From NCBI GenBank assembly GCA_944322775.1, contig CALUQA010000020.1, forward strand, positions 1-20,826: 20,826 nt of DNA, given 5' to 3'. The notes under the pieces are model-generated. The model ran no database searches. It worked only from the letters and a program-made list of their open reading frames with translations, and was not told the DNA's origin. The position numbers and the translations under genes were made by a program. The DNA is from an uncultured Elusimicrobiales bacterium (GTDB lineage Bacteria > Elusimicrobiota > Elusimicrobia > Elusimicrobiales > Elusimicrobiaceae). Of this stretch, positions 8,510 to 16,434 are shown piece by piece (positions within the stretch are counted from its first letter, which is position 1; each line of letters opens with the position of its first letter).

Positions 8510-8722
8510 ATGAATACAGTCAAATTTACACTCAAAGCAGCCAGTGGCCTGGTCATAACTTTTTCTTCTCCGGCCACTGCCCCGGCAGCAGGCGTTATTT
8601 TAGCCTGCACGGTGGTAGCCGCAGGCGCAGCCTATGGCGGATATTGCGCCTATAAGCATTATACAAAGAAGAATCCCGGTCCGATTGTCACGAACTTAAA
8701 ACGCCGCTTGAACTTATATTAA
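8510..8722 (+). CDS. Small single-helix membrane protein, unknown function
   Basis: I chose the ATG at 8510, preceded by AAGCGAGGT, over a longer frame from 8423, because the longer version would include the promoter-like sequence and has no ribosome site. The 70-aa product begins with a polar segment. It then has a hydrophobic Ala/Gly/Val stretch, centred on GVILACTVVAAGAAYGGY (about 28-45), which is enough for one membrane helix. It ends in a basic tail (KHYTKK, LKRR). It matches no family I know. It is followed after 11 bp by the first TPR gene, whose ribosome site (AAGGAGAG) overlaps its stop, so it is clearly the first gene of that operon. Its size and charge pattern recall small membrane effectors or toxins, but that is speculation; an anchor for the TPR proteins is equally possible. 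Confidence 0.6.
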   Translation: MNTVKFTLKAASGLVITFSSPATAPAAGVILACTVVAAGAAYGGYCAYKHYTKKNPGPIVTNLKRRLNLY

Positions 8723-8733
8723 GGAGAGTTAAA

Positions 8734-9945
8734 ATGACGAACATTTCCTCTGATAAGCACAATCAGGCCATAGCCTGCAAGGAAATCGGCGACCAAGCCC
8801 TGGCCGAGCAAGACTATGAACAAGCCATTGAATATTACGACCAAGCCCTGGCCGCAGACCCTGCCTATGCCCCGGCCTACGATGTGCGTGGAGTAGCCAA
8901 AGCTTTATTGGGCTGCCCCCAGGAGGCCTTGGCCGATTTTAACAAAGCCATATCCTTAAACGGACATTGCGCCGATTACTACAACAACCGCGGCAATGCA
9001 CTGACCGAGTTAAAAAAATATCCAGAAGCCTTGGCCGATTTCAACAAAGCCCTCTCGCTGGAGCCGAAAAAAGCGTATATTTTTTACAGCCGCGGCCGCT
9101 TGTATGAGGACTTAAAATCTTATGCGCAGGCCTTGCAGGATTATGACACGGCCATTTTGCTGGACCAAACGCACAGCCCGTCTTATTTGCATCGTGAGAG
9201 CATGAAACAAAAGCTTCAGGCGCAAGGCAAACAGGTAGCAGACCTGGAAGAAAAGCTGGGCCAGAATGAGCCACTGTCCGATGATTTTTATAACAACCGC
9301 GGTATTGCCAGGGATTTTGTGCACCTTCATGAACAAGCCATAGCAGATTTCAGCCGGGCTATTGCTTTAAACCCCTCCTGCGCCGGCCACTATTATAACC
9401 GCGGTCAAGCACAATGGGCACTCGGCCATTACGAGCAAGCCTTGGCCGATTATGATGAAGGCCTCCGCTTAAAACCTCTTATCAGCGGATACCTTTTTAG
9501 AGGCATGGCCAATTTGACCCTGCAACGCTGTCAGCAGGCTTTGGCCGATGCCAACCAAGCTATCCGTTTGGATCCGTTTGCACCGCAAGCCTATGCCCTG
9601 CGCGGGAATATTCACTTTTCCCTGAAACAATTTAAAAAAGCCGTAGCCGACTTTGATAAATCATTGGATATTCTTCCCATGCAAGCCGATATTTTGGAAA
9701 ACCGCGCCAACGCAAATTATCACTTACAAAATTATGCGGCTTCCCTGGCAGATTTAAACCAAGCCATGCTGCTCAACCCCAAAAGCCCGCAGGCTTACTT
9801 GCTGCGCGCAGGCTGTTACACAGAGTTGAAACAATTTGCCAAAGCAACCGAGGATTGTCTGCATGTCTTAAAATTTGACCCAAACAATCAAGCGGCCGCC
9901 CTTTGGCTGAAACATATCCGAAACAAGCAACAAAATAAGGCATAA
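8734..9945 (+). CDS. Tetratricopeptide repeat (TPR) protein, about 10 repeats
   Basis: The 403-aa protein starts at an ATG 5 nt after AAGGAGAG. Nearly all of it is 34-residue TPR units with the usual W/Y-G-Y-A-P pattern, for example YYNNRGNALTELKKYPEALA. I count about four units between residues 15 and 147, a ~35-residue charged linker (150-182), and about six units from 183 to 385. There is no signal peptide or membrane helix, so it should be cytoplasmic. TPR arrays are protein-binding scaffolds and no enzyme domain is attached. The second TPR gene follows after 34 bp. Given the divergent WYL regulator and the preceding small membrane protein, it may be a sensor or adaptor of a regulated module; this is inferred from context only. 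Confidence 0.85.
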   Translation: MTNISSDKHNQAIACKEIGDQALAEQDYEQAIEYYDQALAADPAYAPAYDVRGVAKALLGCPQEALADFNKAISLNGHCADYYNNRGNALTELKKYPEALADFNKALSLEPKKAYIFYSRGRLYEDLKSYAQALQDYDTAILLDQTHSPSYLHRESMKQKLQAQGKQVADLEEKLGQNEPLSDDFYNNRGIARDFVHLHEQAIADFSRAIALNPSCAGHYYNRGQAQWALGHYEQALADYDEGLRLKPLISGYLFRGMANLTLQRCQQALADANQAIRLDPFAPQAYALRGNIHFSLKQFKKAVADFDKSLDILPMQADILENRANANYHLQNYAASLADLNQAMLLNPKSPQAYLLRAGCYTELKQFAKATEDCLHVLKFDPNNQAAALWLKHIRNKQQNKA

Positions 9946-9979
9946 CCTTTTAAAAAACAAATGTACGAGGACACCCCCT

Positions 9980-10789
9980 ATGAAAAAGAAATATTCCAAA
10001 TTATCCGGCGCAAAAACGGCCGTTCAACTGTCCGTGCAGGCGCGGCAGAAGGCCCTTAACGGGCACTGGCGTGAAGCCTTGCAATGCTATGCGCAAGCCA
10101 TTGCTTTGGCACCGGACCATGATGAATATTATTTTTCACGCGGACAAATTTATCAACAAAACAATCTCTTAAAAGAAGCATTGGCCGATTACCGCAAAGC
10201 CCTTTCTTTAGACAAAAGCTGTGCTCACTATCATTTTAATTGCGGCTTTATCTGTTACGAACAGCAAAAATGGCCTCAAGCCCTGCGGTATTTTAAAAAA
10301 GCCACCCAATTGGAGCCGGACAATGTATATGCCCATTTTATGTATGCACAAACTTGCCTGCTTGAAAGTGCCTTTCAACAAGCTTTAGAACATTACAATA
10401 TTGTAGAGCAATTAAATACATTAGAGGATAAAGCAGAACTTTATCTTTCGCGCGCTTCCGCCCTGTTAAATTTAGGTTATTTTCAACAGGCCCGAGCCGA
10501 TTTGCAGCATGCCCTTGCCTTAAGCCGCCCGGCCACACAAAGGGCCGCCATTCACTATTTGCTGGGGCAAACGGCTCTTTATTTAAAACAACCGCAAAAA
10601 GCCTTGGCCGAGTTCAACGCCTCCATACAGCTCAACCCGACCGACTTTAGGCCCTTTGTTCAAAGAGCCGCCCTGTATAAACAACAACACCAGGCGCTTT
10701 TAGCCCTGCAAGACATTAACAGAGCCATACAGCTGGAACCCGGGCTGAAGACAGCCGATTTTTCTTGGGATGCCTTATATAAGGCATAA
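9980..10789 (+). CDS. Second TPR protein, about 7 repeats
   Basis: The 269-aa protein starts at an ATG with GAGG about 9 nt upstream, a weaker ribosome site than that of the preceding gene. It has a basic N-terminus (MKKKYSK) without the hydrophobic core of a signal peptide, then about seven TPR units from residue 14 to 256, such as HYHFNCGFICYEQQKWPQAL. It resembles the upstream TPR protein in repeat style (EALADYRKALSL, KALAEFNASIQLNP) and probably arose by duplication. It is the last gene of the operon. I see no catalytic domain. Function is unknown beyond protein binding. Confidence 0.8.
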   Translation: MKKKYSKLSGAKTAVQLSVQARQKALNGHWREALQCYAQAIALAPDHDEYYFSRGQIYQQNNLLKEALADYRKALSLDKSCAHYHFNCGFICYEQQKWPQALRYFKKATQLEPDNVYAHFMYAQTCLLESAFQQALEHYNIVEQLNTLEDKAELYLSRASALLNLGYFQQARADLQHALALSRPATQRAAIHYLLGQTALYLKQPQKALAEFNASIQLNPTDFRPFVQRAALYKQQHQALLALQDINRAIQLEPGLKTADFSWDALYKA

Positions 10790-10818
10790 ACGGCCGCCCC
10801 GGCGCCGCAACCGATCTA

Positions 10819-10881
10819 TGCTGTTTTTTAACAACAGCAATCCCAACAGGAGGGGCAGGGTTTTACCTCCCCCTGCCCCTC
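10819..10881. repeat. Two stem-loops between the TPR operon and the envelope operon
   Basis: The first is TGCTGTT (10819-10825) with AACAGCA (10833-10839), a 7-bp stem. The second is an 11-bp perfect stem, GAGGGGCAGGG (10850-10860) with CCCTGCCCCTC (10871-10881) and a 10-nt loop. Neither is followed by a T-run on either strand. They may end transcription of the TPR operon with other factors, or belong to the leader of the next operon. The rest of the 245-bp gap up to 11034 shows no gene, and I could not pick a convincing promoter. Confidence 0.45.
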
Positions 10882-11034
10882 ACCTCCCGCGCCGGAGGGC
10901 CGGCAAATGACCGTCTTGGAAAGGGTCAGGCAGCTGTTGTGTCTTTTAGTGAACACAGGTGCGACAATATGCTGTCACTGTGCTGTTGTATCTTTGTGAT
11001 AGAGAGGGCTTTTGCCTTCCATAAGGAGAACTTT

Positions 11035-11556
11035 ATGAAAAAACATGCTTTTACGTTTCTTTTGCTGTTATGCGGCCTTTTGCTGGCTTCAAATGTCCAA
11101 GCGGCCAAACGCTTTACCTTAGACAGCGCCTTAAACGAAACGGCCGAAAAAATTGCTTCCAGCGGGCATATCCCTGCCAAAGCAAACTTGGCGGTGGTAG
11201 GCTTTGTGGAAAGCACCAGCCGCAGCCGGCTGCCGCTGAGCAGCGTGTTGGAAGACGATTTAACTTCTTTTTTAACGGACAAACGCCCCCGGCACGTGCT
11301 GGCTAAAAATCATATTGATACCGTCCTGCGGGAGCTGCGCATTACGCGCGATGATCTGTTTGACAGCCGCAACCGCAAACAGTTTGGCAAGCTGGCCTCA
11401 GCCGATATGATTGTAAGCGGAAACTATTGGATTAACCGCCAGGAGGTTATTATCAACGTAACCGTTGTGGATATTGAAAGCGGCCTGGCGCTTTTGTCGC
11501 ACCGCGTAAAAGTGCGCAAATCCCAATTTGCGAAATATTTATTAGGTCTTGATTAA
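11035..11556 (+). CDS. Secreted FlgO/CsgG-like protein
   Basis: I chose the ATG at 11035, after AAGGAGAA, because it gives a clean Sec signal peptide (MKKHAFTFLLLLCGLLLASNVQA, cut near residue 23); the upstream extension of the frame lacks this. The mature part of this 173-aa protein follows the FlgO/CsgG nucleotide-binding-like fold: NLAVVGFVES, then a helix ending DDLTSFLTD, RHVLAKNHIDTVLREL, then FGKLASADMIVSGNYW and INVTVVDIESGLAL. FlgO-type proteins are outer-membrane or periplasmic proteins, best known beside FlgP (LPP20 family) in Vibrio. LPP20-like genes follow here too, but no flagellar gene is in the window. The next gene starts 10 bp downstream. The fold family is well supported; a flagellar role is not. 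Confidence 0.7.
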   Translation: MKKHAFTFLLLLCGLLLASNVQAAKRFTLDSALNETAEKIASSGHIPAKANLAVVGFVESTSRSRLPLSSVLEDDLTSFLTDKRPRHVLAKNHIDTVLRELRITRDDLFDSRNRKQFGKLASADMIVSGNYWINRQEVIINVTVVDIESGLALLSHRVKVRKSQFAKYLLGLD

Positions 11557-11566
11557 AGGAGAGTCT

Positions 11567-12223
11567 ATGAAAAAACAAATGAAGATCTGCCTGCTCTTGG
11601 CAGGCATAATACTGCTGAGCGCCTGCGGTGCCAAAAACGTAATAAACACCCCGCAGTTAAGCGTAAAAGTGGTGGAAACAATCCCTGCCGCGGCCGCCCC
11701 GGATTGGGTGAACAGCACGCAGGAATTTTGGGAAAAAGACGGCCGGTATTTTTACCGCGGTACGGCGGAAGGCTTTACCAATCTGGAAGCAGCCAAACGC
11801 GCCGCGTCCGCCAATGCACGCGTCAACTTGGCCGAGCAAATAAAAAATGTGGTCCGCAACGAGTTTTCCCGCGCATTAGAGGCCGGAGCGTATGACGAGA
11901 ACACCGGCGGATATTTAAAAGATGTTTTCTTCTCCGCCGTGGAAAACATTACGTTAAGCGGGGTTGAGGTGCAGCAGTCGTATCTGCAGCGCCTGCTGGA
12001 AAGCAACGACATGAACCAGCGTCTTTATTACCGCGCCTATGTGCTGTCCGCCATCAGCAAAACCGATTACTATAAGCTGGTGCGCGCCGCCTTTAGCGAC
12101 ACCAAAGCACAAGTGGCCGCCAATAAAAGTGCCAAACAGCTGGCACTTGAAACGGAAGCCCGCTTCTGGCAACAACAGCAGGCTGCCCTGCCGGCTGTGC
12201 CGCAGGCAGAGGCTGCCCAATGA
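11567..12223 (+). CDS. LPP20/FlgP-like outer-membrane lipoprotein
   Basis: I chose the ATG at 11567 because it follows AAAGGAGAG and gives a short lipoprotein signal with lipobox LLSAC, acylated at C20. The 218-aa product contains the LPP20-type core: PDWVNS, a strand near YFYRGTAEG, and the helix ENTLEAAKRAA-like segment reading NLEAAKRAASANARVNLAEQI, where a small-residue-rich helix follows the strand. Such proteins sit in the periplasmic leaflet of the outer membrane; relatives include Helicobacter LPP20 and Vibrio FlgP. The C-terminus is Gln/Ala-rich and low in complexity. Its stop overlaps the next start (ATGA), indicating translational coupling. Lipoprotein status is clear; the family match is by motif reading. 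Confidence 0.7.
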   Translation: MKKQMKICLLLAGIILLSACGAKNVINTPQLSVKVVETIPAAAAPDWVNSTQEFWEKDGRYFYRGTAEGFTNLEAAKRAASANARVNLAEQIKNVVRNEFSRALEAGAYDENTGGYLKDVFFSAVENITLSGVEVQQSYLQRLLESNDMNQRLYYRAYVLSAISKTDYYKLVRAAFSDTKAQVAANKSAKQLALETEARFWQQQQAALPAVPQAEAAQ

Positions 12224-12990
12224 AGCTGCTGCCGGTTCTGCTTTTTTTGGCATTCTTTGGGGGCGGGTGCGTTTCTGCCCCCAAAGTGCCTGAGTGGGCC
12301 GGCAAGAACTGGCAGGAGCAGGAACGTGTATATTTCAGCGGCATTTCTTCCTTGTGCACAGATATAGCCTGTGCCCGGCAGGAAGCCTATCAAAATGCCG
12401 TGGCGTCCCTAGCCGCTTATTTAGGCAGCACGGTATCGGTTCATACACAAAGTGTGTTGGACAATAACGGGCAGTTTTTGACGGCTGTTTTTACTTCCTC
12501 TTCGCAGGAAGTGGCCTTGCGGCAAATTCAGGCCGAACAATTCAGCATTTCGTCCTATCAAGGCAAGATTACGGGATATATACTTATTTCTATTCAAAAG
12601 GCCGAACTGGAAAGAGCCCGTGCGCAACTGCGCTTGCAAGCGCTTCAGCAAGCCAGCCAACGGCAGAAAAGGTTGGCCAAAGGCCCCATAGTCATACGTT
12701 CCCCGCGCGCGTGGGCAGACCTGGCAGGGAAACTGAACCATTTTTTAACACAAGCCGGCTATGCCGTTGCCCCCGAGGGGAAAGCTTTATACCTGAAAGT
12801 GGAGCGTTTTTCCTGCCGGCAAAGTCAAATGCAAAAGATACAGATTTGTACGTTGCAGGCAAAACTTATTTTTGAAAATACGGAACACGTCTATATTGCC
12901 AAAGGTTTTGGCCGGACGCGGCGGCAGGCACGGCAGGAAGCCGTTGAGGGCTGGGTGGCACAACTTCCCGAGGAGATACTGGAAAAATGA
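12220..12990 (+). CDS. Second LPP20-like lipoprotein
   Basis: The 256-aa product begins with a short hydrophobic signal ending FGGGC, with the likely acylated cysteine at C17. Gly at -3 is less usual than Leu, so processing is slightly less sure. The mature part opens with VPEWAGKNW, a strand near RVYFSGISS and a helix ARQEAYQNAVASLAAYLG, the same plan as the upstream LPP20-like protein, so the two look like diverged paralogues. A second part (about residues 155-250) has its own short strands and ends with a similar helix, TRRQARQEAVEGWVAQL. It overlaps the upstream gene (ATGA) and the downstream gene (start at 12987). The tight coupling suggests these proteins assemble together in the outer membrane. 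Confidence 0.6.
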   Translation: MKLLPVLLFLAFFGGGCVSAPKVPEWAGKNWQEQERVYFSGISSLCTDIACARQEAYQNAVASLAAYLGSTVSVHTQSVLDNNGQFLTAVFTSSSQEVALRQIQAEQFSISSYQGKITGYILISIQKAELERARAQLRLQALQQASQRQKRLAKGPIVIRSPRAWADLAGKLNHFLTQAGYAVAPEGKALYLKVERFSCRQSQMQKIQICTLQAKLIFENTEHVYIAKGFGRTRRQARQEAVEGWVAQLPEEILEK

Positions 12991-15059
12991 TGAAAAAGTT
13001 TTTATGTTCTTTTTTTCTGTTTTGGTTGGCGCTGGCCCCGTTGCAGGCACAGCAAAAACAAATTATGAATAATCCGTGGGGGTACACCTATAACCGCAGC
13101 CTGGATTTGACGCATTTATCCTATCAGGACATTTTAGCGCAAAATGTTACAAATGCCGTTTTTGTCTATGGCTCTTATATTCATTTTGATGACGTAGACT
13201 TTAAAAATAACACCAGCAGCGCTTTGTATATTCATTCCGCGGCAGATCATGTCACGCTAAATAACGTATATTTTTACCGTAACACCAGCGGAGGGCTGCT
13301 TTTGGGTAATGCCGAACAGCGCCTGGACAATGCCCGCTTTGAAAGCAATTCTTCCTCCGGTTGGGGCGGCGGCGCGTATATATTCAACAAAAACACACTG
13401 CGTGCAAACAATGTTTCATTTTCCAATAACAGCGCTTCCAAAGGCGGGGCCATTTATGCCGGGGAAGACTTTACCTTACGCGGCGGAAACATCACTTTTT
13501 CCAACAACACGGCCACCCAAGGCGGCGGCATTTACGCGGCAAACAATTTAACTTTACTGGCCGAAAACGGAGATATTTCTTTCAACCGCAACACAGGCGG
13601 CGGTATTTATATGGGCTCTGCCCTGGCCAAGCTTACGCTAATGCCAAGCGCCGGCGGGAGCATTATTTTTAATGACGACATTCTATCCCCGGCTCTTACC
13701 CAAATAGATATTGCGGGCACAAACGACGGAAAAGTGTATTTTAATCAGGCGCTTAGCAACGCCCAATTAAACCTTAAATCCGGCGGGGTTTACTTAAATC
13801 CCGGTGTTGATTGGAGTAACACCCCCCTGCATGCCCAAGGCGGCCAGTTGGTGTTGGCGGACGGCATGGCCCGCCCGCTGCGTTTGGGAAGCGTTGCACT
13901 AAATGATGCCTTGCATATCGTGCCCGACGTAGATTTAAAAAACAATACCATGGACACGCTGCATCTAAACCATATTTCCGGCCCGGGCACCATTCAGGTA
14001 GACCAATTTAATTTAATAAGCGAAAGCGAACAAAAATCGCACGTGTTGGATTTTATAACCGGAAACGGGAAAGAGGCCGTCCGCGTCCCCGGCACGCTGT
14101 ACGGCGATTTATATGCTTATAACACAACGTACAATCCGGCTACGGGGCAGCTTACCTTCACCCGAAAAGCGCCCGGCAGCAGCGACGGCTTTGCCCCCGC
14201 TGTTTTGCTGCAACCGCTGCGCGCCTATCGGGCGTTGCAGATGCTGAGCCAAAGCCTGGCCCCGCTGCGCCACCGCAGGGAAAACCGCTTTTTAAATTAC
14301 GACCTTGTTTCTTCCGCTTTTTATCTTATTCCCTATATCCATGGCGGAAAGGTGGAGTTTACCAACACTCTCTCTGCCGATACTGCCTCCTCCGGCTTGC
14401 AGGCCGGCTGGCAGAGCACCGACTGGGGCCTGACCGATACTTTTGCCATTACCGGCGGTTTTAACGTGGGGTACCAAGCCGGCAGCAGCAAATATGCGGA
14501 CGTTCCTTTGGACATGCAGCTAATTCAGGGCGGGGCAAACCTGGAACTTTACGGAGACCGATTCTATATGGGTTTAACGGTTCAGGCCGCCAGTGTAACT
14601 TCCAAAGCGCTCAATGACCGGCAAAACCAATGGGCGGCTTGGGGCGAAGCGGAAATAGGCTGGCATATTCCGTTAAACGACAACGGCTGGTTTTTGTTCC
14701 CGTCCGCGCTGGCCGGATACGGCTTTGTTGATAAAGCAGGCGACATGACGTATAAAACCAGCACCCTGTATGGCAAAAATTTTTCCCTTTGGCAAACCCA
14801 AGGCGGCGTGGAACTGATAAAATCGTATAACGATGTGTGGCACTGGTATTTAAGTGCAGCTTATGTAAAGCAAGGAACTGCGCAAGAGGCCTTTCAAGCG
14901 GCCCGGCAAACCTTGCCCGTTTTTGAGACAGACCCTTTTATGCAGGCAGAAGCCGGCTTTCAAACGGAAACGGACGGGCGCTTTGCCTTGGGCGCGGCCG
15001 TAAACGCCGCCTTTGGCGCCGTGCAGCAAATAGGGGCGCAAATAACCTTACAATTTTAA
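12987..15059 (+). CDS. Beta-helix surface protein with autotransporter-type C-terminal barrel
   Basis: The 690-aa protein has a Sec signal peptide (residues 1-21, ending PLQA). It then has a right-handed beta-helix passenger (about 55-390) with recurring FSNN(S/T)A and GG(A/G)IYA units (147-158, 171-184, 199-208), like those of Chlamydia Pmp proteins and other autotransporters. After a linker with a predicted helix (about 405-440), residues 450-690 show alternating strands with aromatic residues and end in Phe (QITLQF), the usual outer-membrane barrel signal. Type V secretion would place the passenger at the cell surface. Its start overlaps the lipoprotein gene upstream. The FlgO-like and LPP20-like partners are not normal autotransporter neighbours and could help its assembly or share its surface structure. 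Architecture is clear; ligand and role are unknown. Confidence 0.8.
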   Translation: MMKKFLCSFFLFWLALAPLQAQQKQIMNNPWGYTYNRSLDLTHLSYQDILAQNVTNAVFVYGSYIHFDDVDFKNNTSSALYIHSAADHVTLNNVYFYRNTSGGLLLGNAEQRLDNARFESNSSSGWGGGAYIFNKNTLRANNVSFSNNSASKGGAIYAGEDFTLRGGNITFSNNTATQGGGIYAANNLTLLAENGDISFNRNTGGGIYMGSALAKLTLMPSAGGSIIFNDDILSPALTQIDIAGTNDGKVYFNQALSNAQLNLKSGGVYLNPGVDWSNTPLHAQGGQLVLADGMARPLRLGSVALNDALHIVPDVDLKNNTMDTLHLNHISGPGTIQVDQFNLISESEQKSHVLDFITGNGKEAVRVPGTLYGDLYAYNTTYNPATGQLTFTRKAPGSSDGFAPAVLLQPLRAYRALQMLSQSLAPLRHRRENRFLNYDLVSSAFYLIPYIHGGKVEFTNTLSADTASSGLQAGWQSTDWGLTDTFAITGGFNVGYQAGSSKYADVPLDMQLIQGGANLELYGDRFYMGLTVQAASVTSKALNDRQNQWAAWGEAEIGWHIPLNDNGWFLFPSALAGYGFVDKAGDMTYKTSTLYGKNFSLWQTQGGVELIKSYNDVWHWYLSAAYVKQGTAQEAFQAARQTLPVFETDPFMQAEAGFQTETDGRFALGAAVNAAFGAVQQIGAQITLQF

Positions 15060-15084
15060 CAGATCAAAACGAAGGAGAAAGAAT

Positions 15085-16302
15085 ATGGCAGAAATAAAAT
15101 GTCCGCATTGCGGTAAATTTTTTCAGGTGGATGAAAGCGGCTACGCACAAATAGTCAGCCAGGTAAGAACCGCCGAGTTTAACAAAGAATTGCAAGAGCA
15201 AAAACAACTGGCCATTCGGGAAAAAGAGGCCGAGTTTAAATTGATGTCCGCCCAGGCTTTGGCAGAGCAAGAAAAAAAGAACGCCGAGTTAAAACAAAAA
15301 ATAGAAACGCTTAAAGCCCAGCTGGCCGTCAGCGATAAAGACAAAATGCTCGCGGTTAAAGAAGCCGAAGATAAACAAAAAGACCAATTAAACGAAAAAG
15401 ACAAACAAATCCTTACCCTGCAAAACCAGCTTAAAGGGGCCGAGCAGGACCGGCAGCTGCAGCTGAAAAACCTATCCGAAAGATATGCCGTGGAACTGAA
15501 GGGCAAAGAAGAACAAATAGCTTATTATAAAGACCTTAAAGCCCGCCTGTCCACCAAAATGATAGGAGAAACGCTGGAAAAACATTGTGAAAACGCCTTT
15601 AACCAGCTGCGTATGACGGCCTTTCCCAATGCCTATTTTGAAAAAGACAACGACGCCAGCAGCGGCAGCAAGGGCGATTATATCTTCCGCGAGCAGACAA
15701 CAGACGGAATAGAGTTCCTTTCCATTATGTTTGAAATGAAAAACGAAAACGACACCACCGCCACCAAACACAAAAACGAAGACTTTTTTGAAAAGCTGGA
15801 TAAAGACCGCCGCCAAAAAGGCTGCGAATATGCCGTGCTGGTGTCTTTGCTGGAAGCCGACAGCGAGCTTTATAACACGGGCATTGTGGACGTGTCTTAT
15901 AAATACCCCAAAATGTATGTCATTCGTCCGCAGTTTTTTATTCCCATGATTACGCTGCTGCGCAATGCCGCCGTCAATTCCATAGCTTACCAGCGCCAGC
16001 TGACGCAACTGCGCCAGCAGAATATTGATATCACCCATTTTGAGGACGATTTAAACGCCTTTAAAGTGAAATTCGGCAACAACTACCGTTTGGCCAGCGA
16101 AAAGTTCGGCAAAGCCATTGAAGAAATAGACAAGACCATAGAGCATCTGCAAAAGACAAAAGACGCTTTGCTGTCTTCGGAGAAAAACCTGCGTCTGGCC
16201 AACGAAAAAGCCGAAAAACTGACGGTAAAAAGCCTGATCCGCAAAAATCCGACCATGGCCAAAAAATTTGCGGAAATTGCCCAACCCAAAACGCTGCAAT
16301 AA
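15085..16302 (+). CDS. DUF2130 (COG4487) coiled-coil protein with nuclease-like domain
   Basis: The 405-aa protein starts after GAAGGAGAAAG. It has an N-terminal CPHCGKFF motif (C6, C9), a long charged coiled coil (about 28-150), then the DUF2130 domain. In that domain D198 (KGDYIF) and E217-M218-K219 (FEMKNE) fit the D...ExK pattern of PD-(D/E)xK nucleases. Residues after 310 form another helical segment. Full length is as usual for the family. It is cytoplasmic, unlike the four genes before it, but begins only 25 bp after the autotransporter stop with no terminator between, so it is probably co-transcribed or has a promoter inside the upstream gene. The family is uncharacterised; nuclease activity is inferred from the motif. 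It faces the GmrSD-like gene convergently. Confidence 0.8.
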   Translation: MAEIKCPHCGKFFQVDESGYAQIVSQVRTAEFNKELQEQKQLAIREKEAEFKLMSAQALAEQEKKNAELKQKIETLKAQLAVSDKDKMLAVKEAEDKQKDQLNEKDKQILTLQNQLKGAEQDRQLQLKNLSERYAVELKGKEEQIAYYKDLKARLSTKMIGETLEKHCENAFNQLRMTAFPNAYFEKDNDASSGSKGDYIFREQTTDGIEFLSIMFEMKNENDTTATKHKNEDFFEKLDKDRRQKGCEYAVLVSLLEADSELYNTGIVDVSYKYPKMYVIRPQFFIPMITLLRNAAVNSIAYQRQLTQLRQQNIDITHFEDDLNAFKVKFGNNYRLASEKFGKAIEEIDKTIEHLQKTKDALLSSEKNLRLANEKAEKLTVKSLIRKNPTMAKKFAEIAQPKTLQ

Positions 16303-16316
16303 ACGGGACAGACAAC

Positions 16317-16354
16317 AAAAATGCCATTTGGAAGAAAAATTCTTCCAAATGGCA
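16317..16354 (-). terminator. Terminator of the GmrSD-like gene (perfect 15-bp hairpin)
   Basis: TGCCATTTGGAAGAA (16322-16336) pairs perfectly with TTCTTCCAAATGGCA (16340-16354) around an AAA loop. On the minus strand it is followed by five T (16321-16317). It lies 80 bp beyond the stop of the minus-strand gene. It has no T-run on the plus strand. Confidence 0.65.
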
Positions 16355-16362
16355 AATGGTAT

Positions 16363-16385
16363 AGGGCGACACAGCCCTGTTTTTT
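16363..16385 (+). terminator. Terminator after the DUF2130 gene
   Basis: AGGGC (16363-16367) pairs with GCCCT (16374-16378) around a 6-nt loop, and GTTTTTTT-like sequence follows on the plus strand. Weak outer pairs can extend the stem. Together with the minus-strand hairpin just before it, each of the two convergent genes has its own terminator. Confidence 0.55.
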
Positions 16386-16434
16386 GATATGGGTGCGACT
16401 GCCAAGCACAAAACAGCCGGTGCAGGCAGGTGTT

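Noticed and set aside
10850..10881. 11-bp GC-rich stem-loop as an intrinsic terminator
   Set aside because: There is no T-run on either strand after the stem, so it is listed only as an inverted repeat.
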